Source: Candidatus Hydrogenedentota bacterium (GTDB taxonomy: Bacteria; Hydrogenedentota; Hydrogenedentia; Hydrogenedentales; SLHB01). From it: a DNA stretch of 6,417 nt. The stretch's first letter is position 1. Each line of letters opens with the position of its first letter. Under the pieces are notes generated by a model. That model saw nothing but the letters and a program-made list of their open reading frames with translations, was not told where the DNA came from and made no database searches. Location: positions 1 to 6,417 of the forward strand of contig DUZM01000243.1 in the NCBI GenBank assembly GCA_013349485.1, written 5' to 3'. Positions 1-5,976 of this stretch are shown in pieces. The position numbers and the translations under genes are program-made.

Positions 1-930
1 AAGATTGATCAGGCCGTCATGGCCGTCCGCGACAGTTTCACCAGCCAAGAACGCCTGGATCAGCGCGCGCATTGCGTCCGGCTCGTGCACGCCGCCGTCG
101 GGCGTTTCGATGCGCGCACCGTAGACGCCGTCCGGCCCCGTCTCGCCCTCGACGACGAACTCGTAATCGTTGAAAACAAACTTCCGCACGTTGCGCGGCG
201 GCGCCGTGGCGTTTCGCGCCAGCAGTTCACAATGCAGCGATCCGCCCGATGGACGCCGCACATCGAAAGCGGCCCGGGCCTCATAGCCGTTGAAGGCAAT
301 CTTCGCAGAATGCCAGTCCACTTCACCGTCCGGGGCAAGGCGTTGCGCGACGCTGATCAAGTGGGGCGACAGATCGACCCACACCCGGCGAGGGTCCGGC
401 CCACGACCTCTTGCGGGCGACTCGAGATGGCCGCGGTATTCACGGATCGGTTCGTCGCTGCGTCTCTCGCGCCATATGCGCAAGAAACTCGAGGCGGCCA
501 TCGCGTACTGCGTGCACACGCCCAAACGCCGCCCGCCGCCCTCGGCCAGTTGTACCAAGTCGCGGCCTTGGGCAACCAGGGCCTCGCGCGGGACCCCTGG
601 GGCAAATACGAGCGGTTTCTCGCACAGCACGTGGCAACCGGCCTCGAGCGCGGCCCGCACGTGCTCGGCATGTTTCTGGTGCGGCGAGCACACGTCAACA
701 ATGTCCGGCGCCTCGTTGTCGAGCATCGCCGCGACGCCCACGTAGCCGCGTCCATGAAAGCCAAACCGATCCTCGAGAATCCCCCGCGTCTGGGCCACCG
801 TTTCCTCCGACGTGCCGGCGAAGGCACATAGGTCCGCGCCGGCCGCGGCCCACCACTCGGCGTGGTGTTTGCCGATGCCGCGCGCACCCACCACGGCTAC
901 CTTGATTGTCGTTGGGTTTTCCACGTTCAT
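1..930 (-). CDS. Gfo/Idh/MocA family NAD(P)-dependent oxidoreductase, 3' end cut by window edge
   Basis: The minus strand is open from an ATG at 930-928 to the window edge, giving 310 codons without a stop. The N-terminus has a Rossmann dinucleotide-binding motif, VAVVGARGIGKHH (residues 11-23), a variant of the usual GxGxxG. DIVDVCSPHQKHAEH (76-90) and the family signature CEKPL (103-107, with its conserved lysine) follow. DLSPHLI (186-192) matches the conserved D..xH motif of the C-terminal substrate-binding domain. The last residues, AFLAGETVADGHDGLINL, look like the closing helix of the family, so probably only a few dozen residues are missing. Family members oxidise or reduce sugars, inositols and related compounds in the cytoplasm; the substrate here cannot be told. 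I see no good Shine-Dalgarno sequence. An in-frame GTG at 960-958 is an alternative start, but the ATG places the Rossmann strand at the usual distance. The gene lies 113 bp downstream of the metallopeptidase gene on the same strand and may be read through from it. The family call is firm; the function is open. Confidence 0.9.
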   Translation of the reverse strand, partial: MNVENPTTIKVAVVGARGIGKHHAEWWAAAGADLCAFAGTSEETVAQTRGILEDRFGFHGRGYVGVAAMLDNEAPDIVDVCSPHQKHAEHVRAALEAGCHVLCEKPLVFAPGVPREALVAQGRDLVQLAEGGGRRLGVCTQYAMAASSFLRIWRERRSDEPIREYRGHLESPARGRGPDPRRVWVDLSPHLISVAQRLAPDGEVDWHSAKIAFNGYEARAAFDVRRPSGGSLHCELLARNATAPPRNVRKFVFNDYEFVVEGETGPDGVYGARIETPDGGVHEPDAMRALIQAFLAGETVADGHDGLINL

Positions 931-1000
931 TTTCGCCAGCCCGTTACCTGCTTCGTGCACGCAGATTACCGTTCGCAGGCGGGAGGTCGCCTCGGCCCAC

Positions 1001-1047
1001 GGCGTTCCGAGGCGTTCCGTCGGAACATAGAGCGGCAATACCGCTAT
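1001..1047. repeat. Cluster of small direct and inverted repeats between the peptidase and oxidoreductase genes
   Basis: GGCGTTCCG occurs twice in tandem (1001-1009 and 1011-1019). The second copy runs into a perfect palindrome, GTTCCG-T-CGGAAC (1014-1026). Next comes a hairpin AGCGG-CAATA-CCGCT (1031-1045) that overlaps the peptidase stop codon at 1044-1046. No T-run follows on either strand, so this is not a standard rho-independent terminator. It could be an intercistronic mRNA structure, a weak operator or chance in GC-rich DNA. The repeats are plain in the sequence; a role is not. Confidence 0.45.
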
Positions 1048-2018
1048 GCATCGTCCTCATCGTACTCCCAGACGTACGCCGCATCGGGGTCTTCCCACGC
1101 GTGGGGCCTCGGAAAATCCCGCTCTTCGTCGTCCCATCGCCGGAGAAGCTTGCGCGCTTGGCGGCGTTTTCTCAGGTATCCGATCACGGCCAATATCGCC
1201 ATTACTTGAAACAAGGTGAATCCTGACATGAGCGCCGACGCCAGCGCAATCGCCCACAATGATCGTTGCCACGCTTCGATGAATTGCTGCGGGGTCCAAG
1301 AGGCCTTGGTTTCGAGCGCCTCGCGAAACGTCATCGTATCGAGCGCATGAAGAAGATCCCAGAACCCGTCCTCGCCCAGGCGCTCGATTAGGAACCGCGT
1401 CATGGAAAGACTCTGGGCGTACGCATCGCTTAGGACGCCTGCTCGGCCGCTTCCCGACATGGCCTGATTCAACTGGGCGTACGTGAGCAAGCGTCCCTGC
1501 ACATACATCCGCGCCACGTGCAAACTGTTCGTCAAACGGCGTTCCTTGGATACAATCATGGCCGTGCCTTCATTGAGCCAACGGGGCATGTTGTCCACCG
1601 CGACATTTCGATGGAGCAGAATGTGAATGAATTCGTGACGCAATATGCCGACGTAATCCGCGTCGGGCGGCAGCAGCCGCGGCGATTTCATGACAATCAG
1701 GCCGTGAGCGGACTCGGCAACCCCCGAAACGCGAACATCGTTGAAATGAACGGTATACTGTCTGAATTCCTGCGAGGTAGCCGCGATTACGACGCGAACC
1801 GGATCTTCGCCGAGCGGCAAGCGCTCGTCCAGCTCGGCCGCAGTCTCCTCGAGAATGCCGAGACTCTCTCGAGCCACGGCGGCGTCCCGTTCTGCGTACT
1901 CGATGTGAAACACGCCTTCCGACAACGTGTCTGCAAACGCCGTTGCCTCGGCCGCAAGGACAACAAGGATTAGGCCTATGGCAGCCCTCGGCACGTATCC
2001 GGTAAGACGACTTCCCAT
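1044..2018 (-). CDS. Secreted, membrane-anchored zinc metallopeptidase (HExxH, peptidase MA-like)
   Basis: The protein has 324 residues. A signal peptide is visible: MGSRLTGYVPR, a hydrophobic core at about 12-27, then a likely cleavage site AFA|DT after residue 29. The catalytic motif HEFIH lies at 128-132 and is followed by WLNEGTA (147-153), whose glutamate is the expected third zinc ligand of gluzincin-type peptidases. This HExxH ... WLxEG arrangement is that of the peptidase MA-like group. A single hydrophobic segment at about 254-282 is followed by basic residues (KRRQARKLLRR) and then by a tail rich in Asp, Glu, Trp and Tyr ending EYDEDDA. By the positive-inside rule the peptidase domain faces outward and the tail lies in the cytoplasm. 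I chose the ATG at 2018-2016 because it starts the signal peptide and follows a purine-rich ribosome site (GAAAGAAGAGAC). The frame stays open upstream to 2252, but those residues look non-coding and overlap the promoter region. The substrate is unknown; a few relatives with this motif may not be active peptidases. Confidence 0.87.
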   Translation of the reverse strand: MGSRLTGYVPRAAIGLILVVLAAEATAFADTLSEGVFHIEYAERDAAVARESLGILEETAAELDERLPLGEDPVRVVIAATSQEFRQYTVHFNDVRVSGVAESAHGLIVMKSPRLLPPDADYVGILRHEFIHILLHRNVAVDNMPRWLNEGTAMIVSKERRLTNSLHVARMYVQGRLLTYAQLNQAMSGSGRAGVLSDAYAQSLSMTRFLIERLGEDGFWDLLHALDTMTFREALETKASWTPQQFIEAWQRSLWAIALASALMSGFTLFQVMAILAVIGYLRKRRQARKLLRRWDDEERDFPRPHAWEDPDAAYVWEYDEDDA

Positions 2019-2061
2019 GTCTCTTCTTTCACACGCAACTTCTCTTTCGCCAATGAGCCCC

Positions 2062-2070
2062 ATCATACCA
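2062..2070 (-). promoter_or_regulatory. Candidate extended -10 promoter for the metallopeptidase gene
   Basis: On the minus strand the sequence reads TGG-TATGAT, an extended -10 element (TGn followed by a 5/6 match to TATAAT). Transcription would start near 2055, leaving a leader of roughly 37 nt before the ATG at 2018. No good -35 box lies 16-18 bp upstream, as expected for an extended -10 promoter. This is prediction from sequence alone. Confidence 0.45.
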
Positions 2071-2112
2071 CGAGACGACCTCGCTTTCCCTTCCGAACGC
2101 CTCGTCGGCCGG

Positions 2113-2141
2113 TTGTGTTTGCCGGTTAGCCGCACTATACT
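2113..2141 (+). promoter_or_regulatory. Candidate sigma70-type promoter for the GT-C glycosyltransferase gene
   Basis: TTGTGT (2113-2118) and TATACT (2136-2141) are separated by exactly 17 bp. The -10 box matches TATAAT at five of six bases and the -35 box matches TTGACA at three of six. A start near 2148 would give a leader of about 50 nt before the ATG at 2200. It would also rule out the in-frame ATGs upstream of it, supporting the shorter reading of the gene. It lies in the 181-bp divergent region, back to back with the peptidase promoter. Confidence 0.5.
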
Positions 2142-2199
2142 TGGCGCAGTCCGAGCAGCGCCCCAGGAAGTGCAACTGCTCCGACAAGAAACACGCGCC

Positions 2200-3828
2200 A
2201 TGGCTACGGCCGGGCGACACGCAGAATCCCGCGGAGTGGAGAGCGTGCCCAAACCGAGTTGCGCCCAGGCAAACGAATCCGACCTCGAGCACGCCGACGC
2301 CGTATTTTCCGCTCGGCAGAAGTTGGCGCTCGGGTTGCTCGCGGCGCTCGGCGTTCTTCTTCGTCTCGTCGAATACGTCCACTACCGCCCCCTGTGGTCG
2401 GACGAGTCCATTTTGGCGGCCCACCTTCTCAGCGATCCGACCCCCGCCCTTTTTCGCGCCATGCCCGACATAATTGTGCCCCCGGGCTATTTCCTGCTCC
2501 TGAAGCTGTGCGTTGCCGTCGTCGGCGTTACCGAATACGCCGTTCGGCTGCCCTCGGTGATCGCGAGTATTGCCGCCTTGGGGCTGTTGTGTGCCGTTGG
2601 AAAACGGTTGTGCGCGCCAGCGGCGGCGGTCGTGGCGCTCCTGTTCTTGGCGGTGTCAGAGCACTCGATTTATTACGCAGCCGAAGTCCGGCCCTACGCA
2701 TTGGACGCGGCCGTCGTGTTGGGCCTTCTGTGGCTGACTTTGAACGTGCGGCTCGGGCTCGGCAAAGCCGCATCGTGGCGCTTGGCGGCGTTTGCGCTCG
2801 CGGGTGCCGTGGCCGTTTGGTTGTCCTATCCGGCGGCGTTCTGCTTGGCCGGGATAGCCGCGACGCAGGTGCTGTTGGTGGCCCGCAAGCGCCAATGGCG
2901 CCGCCTCGCGCCCTTGTTTGCCGTCTACGGGGTGTGGGGACTCAGTTTCGTTGCGCTGTATTTCATTAATATACGAAGCGTCTTCGAGTGCGAGGAGATG
3001 ATGCAGATCGCCTACGGACAGTATAATTACGCGGGCGCCTTCATGCCCTTTCCTCCGAAGTCCCTTGCTGACGCGCGGTGGTTCGGCACGCGTTTTGTCA
3101 TGTTTTGCGATCACCCTCTTGGCCTGGCGTTCCCGGGACTCGTTGCGTTCGCCCTCGTGGCTGGCGCGGGCTCACTTTACGCTAGGAAGAAGGAATGGCT
3201 TCTTTTGCTGCTGTTTCCGCTGTTTTTCGCGATGGCGGCCTCCGGCCTGAGAAAATACCCGCTCCACGCGCGCACCATGCTTTACCTGGCGCCCATTGCC
3301 TATCTGCTTATTGGCGAGGCCGCCGTTTTCGTAAGCGGGCAGGGCAAGAGGCCGTTGGCAATCGGCGCCGTCGCAATGGCGTCTATTTTGCTGCTGCATC
3401 CTGCGTATCGCGCTGCGCGGGATGCGGCGTCGCCGCGCAGCCATCATGAACTCCACCGGTTGCTGGACTATGCAGAAAAGAACTGGGAGGACGGCGACGT
3501 TTTGTATATGCCGTACGTGACACACCTGTCGTATTTATTTTGCGCGCACCGGTACGATTTTCCGAAAGACGCCGTTATTGCGGGCGCCAAACCAGCACCT
3601 AAGACCCCGATCCACGAGACGTTCTCGAGGAGCCTCCCCCAATTGCGCGGTAAGCGACGCGTATGGGTCGCGTTGACTTATGCCTTGGCGCCTCGTGCCG
3701 AACGCTATTGGGAAACGTTGGATGAATTCGGCGAGCGCGGAACAGGATTTCATGCGCGCGGGGCCTCAGTCTATCTATACGACTTCAGTCGCGCCCCCGC
3801 CCCGCCGGGCGCCGAGCCCGATTCCTGA
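2200..3828 (+). CDS. GT-C superfamily membrane glycosyltransferase (family 39/PMT-like)
   Basis: This 542-residue protein has about ten or more hydrophobic segments between residues 41 and 400 and a soluble C-terminal part (about 405-542). The first extracytoplasmic loop carries LWSDES (65-70), with the Asp-Glu pair expected at the catalytic site of GT-C enzymes. IIVPPGYFLLLK (91-102) corresponds to the conserved 'PPLYY' loop, and SEHSIYYAAEVRPYALDA (153-170) to the family motif ending in RPYAL. RKYPLHARTMLYLAP (351-365) resembles the conserved region before the last helices. Such enzymes transfer a sugar from a polyprenyl-phosphate donor to a lipid, glycan or protein on the outer face of the membrane; donor and acceptor are unknown here. 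The start is uncertain. The ATG at 2200 fits the predicted promoter but lacks a Shine-Dalgarno sequence. GTG at 2245 has GGAG 8 bp upstream and would give 527 residues. The frame is open back to 1927, but that part overlaps the divergent peptidase gene. No other glycan-assembly genes are adjacent. Confidence 0.87.
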   Translation: MATAGRHAESRGVESVPKPSCAQANESDLEHADAVFSARQKLALGLLAALGVLLRLVEYVHYRPLWSDESILAAHLLSDPTPALFRAMPDIIVPPGYFLLLKLCVAVVGVTEYAVRLPSVIASIAALGLLCAVGKRLCAPAAAVVALLFLAVSEHSIYYAAEVRPYALDAAVVLGLLWLTLNVRLGLGKAASWRLAAFALAGAVAVWLSYPAAFCLAGIAATQVLLVARKRQWRRLAPLFAVYGVWGLSFVALYFINIRSVFECEEMMQIAYGQYNYAGAFMPFPPKSLADARWFGTRFVMFCDHPLGLAFPGLVAFALVAGAGSLYARKKEWLLLLLFPLFFAMAASGLRKYPLHARTMLYLAPIAYLLIGEAAVFVSGQGKRPLAIGAVAMASILLLHPAYRAARDAASPRSHHELHRLLDYAEKNWEDGDVLYMPYVTHLSYLFCAHRYDFPKDAVIAGAKPAPKTPIHETFSRSLPQLRGKRRVWVALTYALAPRAERYWETLDEFGERGTGFHARGASVYLYDFSRAPAPPGAEPDS

Positions 3829-3936
3829 CGCCGCGGGTTTTGGCCGCCTCCGAAACCGGCGCCGAAGGCCCCAGTGGTCCAATGATCTCGGCGTGTGCGT
3901 TCCTCCCGCGGCGGCCTCGCCAAGGACAGGGCAGAC

Positions 3937-3965
3937 TTGCGTTGATTTCGGTTTTCTTGTATGTT
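3937..3965 (+). promoter_or_regulatory. Candidate sigma70-type promoter for the URO-D-family gene
   Basis: TTGCGT (3937-3942) and TATGTT (3960-3965) are separated by 17 bp, in the 210-bp gap after the glycosyltransferase gene. The -10 box matches the consensus at four of six bases. Transcription would start near 3972, about 67 nt before the GTG start at 4039. The rest of the gap shows no clear terminator for the upstream gene: GC-rich palindromes are present, but none is followed by a convincing T-run. Confidence 0.4.
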
Positions 3966-4038
3966 CGTGGCCGCGCTTTCAGGATGCACGGGACGGAACA
4001 CGGTATAGGCCCCAACATGAACAGCGCAGGGCGTGCAA

Positions 4039-5031
4039 GTGACACCACGGGAACGATTCATAGCAGCGCTTGAAAGGCGGCCATTTCTGGGGCGGGTCCC
4101 CCATTTTGAGCTCGTCTTTTTTCTGACCATGGAGGCTTTCGGCAAGGTCCATCCGTCTCAACGGGCGTACCATCAATGGGACCAAATGACCGAGACGGAG
4201 CGCCGCCTCCACCGTAACGACATGGCCGACGTCTATATCATGACGGCCAAGCGCTACGATCACGGCGCCATTTTCCTGCACCCCAATCCCGATACGGAAG
4301 ACGAGACCAAGCGCCTCATCGACCTTGTCCGCGAGAAGACCGGCGATGAATATTTTCTCATGTTGCACGGCGACGCGACCTATGGCATCCCCTCGGGGCA
4401 AAACATGGTCGAGCAAGCCGCGTGGTTCTATGAGCACTTCGACGAGGCCAAAGCCGACGCGGATCGAATGGTGGATGCACAACTCGAGCGGGCCGAACGA
4501 CTAAAGCAACTGGGCGGGCTCGACGGATTCGCATTGTGCGCAGACTATTGCTTCAACGACAACCCGTTTCTGAGCCCCGACATGTTCGCGGAACTCGTAA
4601 CGCCTTACTTGAAAAGGCTTTGCCAGGGACAGCGCGAACTCGGGTTCTATAGCATCAAGCATACCGACGGGAACATTATGCCCATCATCGACCAACTCGT
4701 CAGTGCAAGGCCGCACGCGCTCCATTCCCTTGATCCGCAAGGCGGCGTGGATATCGCCGAGGTCAAACGCCGCTATGGCGACCAGGTGTGCCTCATTGGG
4801 AACGTCAACTGCGGCCTGTTGACATCGGGAACCGAGGAGGAAGTCGCCGAGTCCGCGCGATATTGTATCCGCCACGGCATGCCCGGCGGCGGCTACATCT
4901 TTTCGACAAGCAACTGCGCCTACACCGGCATGCCCCTCGATCGCTATGAACTCATCTGGAACATCTGGCGCGAGGAGGCGATTTACACGCAGGAATCCGC
5001 GCAGAACTGCCAACCAGCGTCTCCGTCCTAA
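4039..5031 (+). CDS. Uroporphyrinogen decarboxylase (URO-D) family protein, not HemE
   Basis: This 330-residue protein opens with MTPRERFIAAL, the typical start of non-HemE members of the URO-D superfamily. I therefore prefer GTG at 4039, which has AGG 8 bp upstream, over GTG at 4033, where that AGG would be too close. The TIM-barrel motifs are clear: HGDATYGI (110-117), IKHTDGNIMPIIDQL (206-220), LDPQGGVDIAEVKRRYGD (231-248), IGNVNCGLLTSGT (253-265) and PGGGYIFSTSN (282-292). The Arg- and Asp-bearing N-terminal substrate motif of true HemE is absent, so it is unlikely to make coproporphyrinogen. Relatives include the corrinoid methyltransferases MtaA, MtbA and CmuA, which bind zinc through an HxC...C set. 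Here H208 is kept, the second position is Asp (D210), and C258 or C293 could serve as the third ligand. A methyl-transfer or demethylation role is possible but no corrinoid protein lies next to it. The stop codon interlocks with that of the convergent Nif3-like gene. Confidence 0.9.
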   Translation: MTPRERFIAALERRPFLGRVPHFELVFFLTMEAFGKVHPSQRAYHQWDQMTETERRLHRNDMADVYIMTAKRYDHGAIFLHPNPDTEDETKRLIDLVREKTGDEYFLMLHGDATYGIPSGQNMVEQAAWFYEHFDEAKADADRMVDAQLERAERLKQLGGLDGFALCADYCFNDNPFLSPDMFAELVTPYLKRLCQGQRELGFYSIKHTDGNIMPIIDQLVSARPHALHSLDPQGGVDIAEVKRRYGDQVCLIGNVNCGLLTSGTEEEVAESARYCIRHGMPGGGYIFSTSNCAYTGMPLDRYELIWNIWREEAIYTQESAQNCQPASPS

Positions 5032-5816
5032 GACATCCGCCAGACGCAGGGGGCCTCGATGAATCGGCACGCAACGTCCAGCGAGCCGGCCAGATCGGTT
5101 GCGAACTGCCGGAGGCCCGCCGCTTCGCTGACCTCGTGCGAGGTCTCGATCACCGCGATGCCGGATTCCGCCGCGAACCGGAACCCGTAGTTGTCGGTTT
5201 CGCCGCAGATGAAGGTGTCCACGCCCAGGTCCATAATTGCCTGCATATACCCGACGTTGGTGAATAAGCCAAGCCCGCCCCACGGCAGGCCAATGCGTTG
5301 AACGGGTCTCTCGGCATCTATGATGGTTGTGCGAAGTGCCGGCATGCCCATGCACCTCTTCACGTGCTCGACGAGTGCACCAAACGTGTCGACGGGCGCA
5401 CCGAAAACCTTGTGACTGTATTCGCCCGATGCGGCCTCTACAATGGGGTCGCCCAGTTCAAGTTGGTGCGCAAACGCGGCGTAGATATACAACTCGTCCA
5501 GGCTCCCGTGCAGGCGAATGGCCGTCATGTCGTGTCGGGCCAACGCCGCGAGACGGCTGTAGTTGGTAGGCCAGCTGAGATAGTGCCTTTCCGTCTCGCA
5601 AGTCAGACCCGGATAAGGATGGGTCAGCGCTTCATGGTGAACGAGACAGTTGTGACCCGCTGCGGCGGCCTGGGCCACCGTGGCCTCGTTGACGGTCCAG
5701 GCCACGCTTACGCCCGCAAGTTCAGAGGTCCGCGGCCCAAACGTGATGCCCTCGTCCGGGTTCAGCGGGTGCCCTGTTCGGTCCTCGGCGAATCGGATTA
5801 TGTCGCCCGGCGTCAT
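5028..5816 (-). CDS. Nif3-like dinuclear metal-centre protein
   Basis: This 262-residue protein carries the metal-ligand set of the Nif3 family (E. coli YbgI type): LVHHEA with H60 and H61, HGSLD with H103 and D107, and SHEVSE with H227 and E231. These residues hold two metal ions per subunit, and known members form toroidal hexamers in the cytoplasm. The biochemical role of the family is unsettled, although members are often labelled GTP cyclohydrolase 1 type 2 homologues. The length is that of the short form, without the PII-like insert found in about 370-residue members. I chose the ATG at 5816-5814 because a near-perfect Shine-Dalgarno sequence (GGGAGGAGG) lies just upstream and MTPGDIIRFAED is a typical family N-terminus. 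The frame stays open upstream to 6020, but that extension overlaps the sulfatase end and looks non-coding. It follows the sulfatase gene on the same strand after 160 bp, with its own candidate promoter. Confidence 0.92.
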   Translation of the reverse strand: MTPGDIIRFAEDRTGHPLNPDEGITFGPRTSELAGVSVAWTVNEATVAQAAAAGHNCLVHHEALTHPYPGLTCETERHYLSWPTNYSRLAALARHDMTAIRLHGSLDELYIYAAFAHQLELGDPIVEAASGEYSHKVFGAPVDTFGALVEHVKRCMGMPALRTTIIDAERPVQRIGLPWGGLGLFTNVGYMQAIMDLGVDTFICGETDNYGFRFAAESGIAVIETSHEVSEAAGLRQFATDLAGSLDVACRFIEAPCVWRMS

Positions 5817-5834
5817 CGCGTTCCTCCTCCCTTC
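5817..5834 (-). promoter_or_regulatory. Strong ribosome binding site of the Nif3-like gene
   Basis: The minus strand reads AAGGGAGGAGGAACGCG directly before the ATG at 5816. GGAGG ends 6-7 nt from the start codon, the best Shine-Dalgarno match in the window. It decides the start of the Nif3-like gene against the longer open frame. Confidence 0.8.
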
Positions 5835-5867
5835 CCGAAGGTTCGTCCGGAATTGCAGGTCGCCAAG

Positions 5868-5896
5868 ATCATATCCGCTCAAGCGAACCCGCACAA
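5868..5896 (-). promoter_or_regulatory. Candidate sigma70-type promoter for the Nif3-like gene
   Basis: On the minus strand, TTGTGC (5896-5891) and TATGAT (5873-5868) are separated by exactly 17 bp. The -10 box matches five of six consensus bases. Transcription would start near 5861, giving a leader of about 45 nt that includes the strong ribosome binding site. The gene is therefore probably not dependent on read-through from the sulfatase gene. Confidence 0.5.
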
Positions 5897-5976
5897 ATAG
5901 ACCGAACGAGGCATGCGCTCGCTGTAAGGGCACCACCTCGGGAACACCCCGGAGACATTGCCTGGAAAGTACCGGG

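Noticed and set aside
19..831. 270-codon open frame on the plus strand
   Set aside because: It is antisense to the oxidoreductase gene, whose minus-strand frame shows Rossmann and EKP motifs. The plus-strand product has an Arg/His-rich, low-complexity composition typical of a GC-rich shadow frame.
1518..1973. 151-codon open frame on the plus strand
   Set aside because: Antisense to the metallopeptidase, covering its catalytic motifs; no recognisable domain and no ribosome site.
3829..3870. GC-rich palindromes after the glycosyltransferase stop, a possible terminator
   Set aside because: CCGCGG and CGGCGCCG are short and common in such GC-rich DNA, and no stem is followed by a proper T-run.
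4017..4073. Short 18-codon frame from ATG 4017 overlapping the start of the URO-D-like gene, a possible leader peptide
   Set aside because: It has no convincing ribosome site and no regulatory codon run; its overlap with the GTG start is easily chance.
4039..5031. hemE (true uroporphyrinogen decarboxylase)
   Set aside because: The HemE N-terminal Arg-rich substrate-binding motif is absent and no other haem-biosynthesis gene is nearby, so only the superfamily name is justified.
4501..5355. 284-codon open frame on the minus strand
   Set aside because: Antisense to the URO-D-like gene and overlapping the Nif3-like gene; the two real frames carry conserved motifs and this one does not.
5298..5900. 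200-codon open frame on the plus strand
   Set aside because: Antisense to the Nif3-like gene and its promoter region; composition is not protein-like and no motif is seen.
5937..5954. Imperfect hairpin (CTCGGG ... CCCGGAG) shortly after the sulfatase stop, a possible terminator
   Set aside because: The stem has a bulge and only about six pairs, and no T-run follows on the minus strand.
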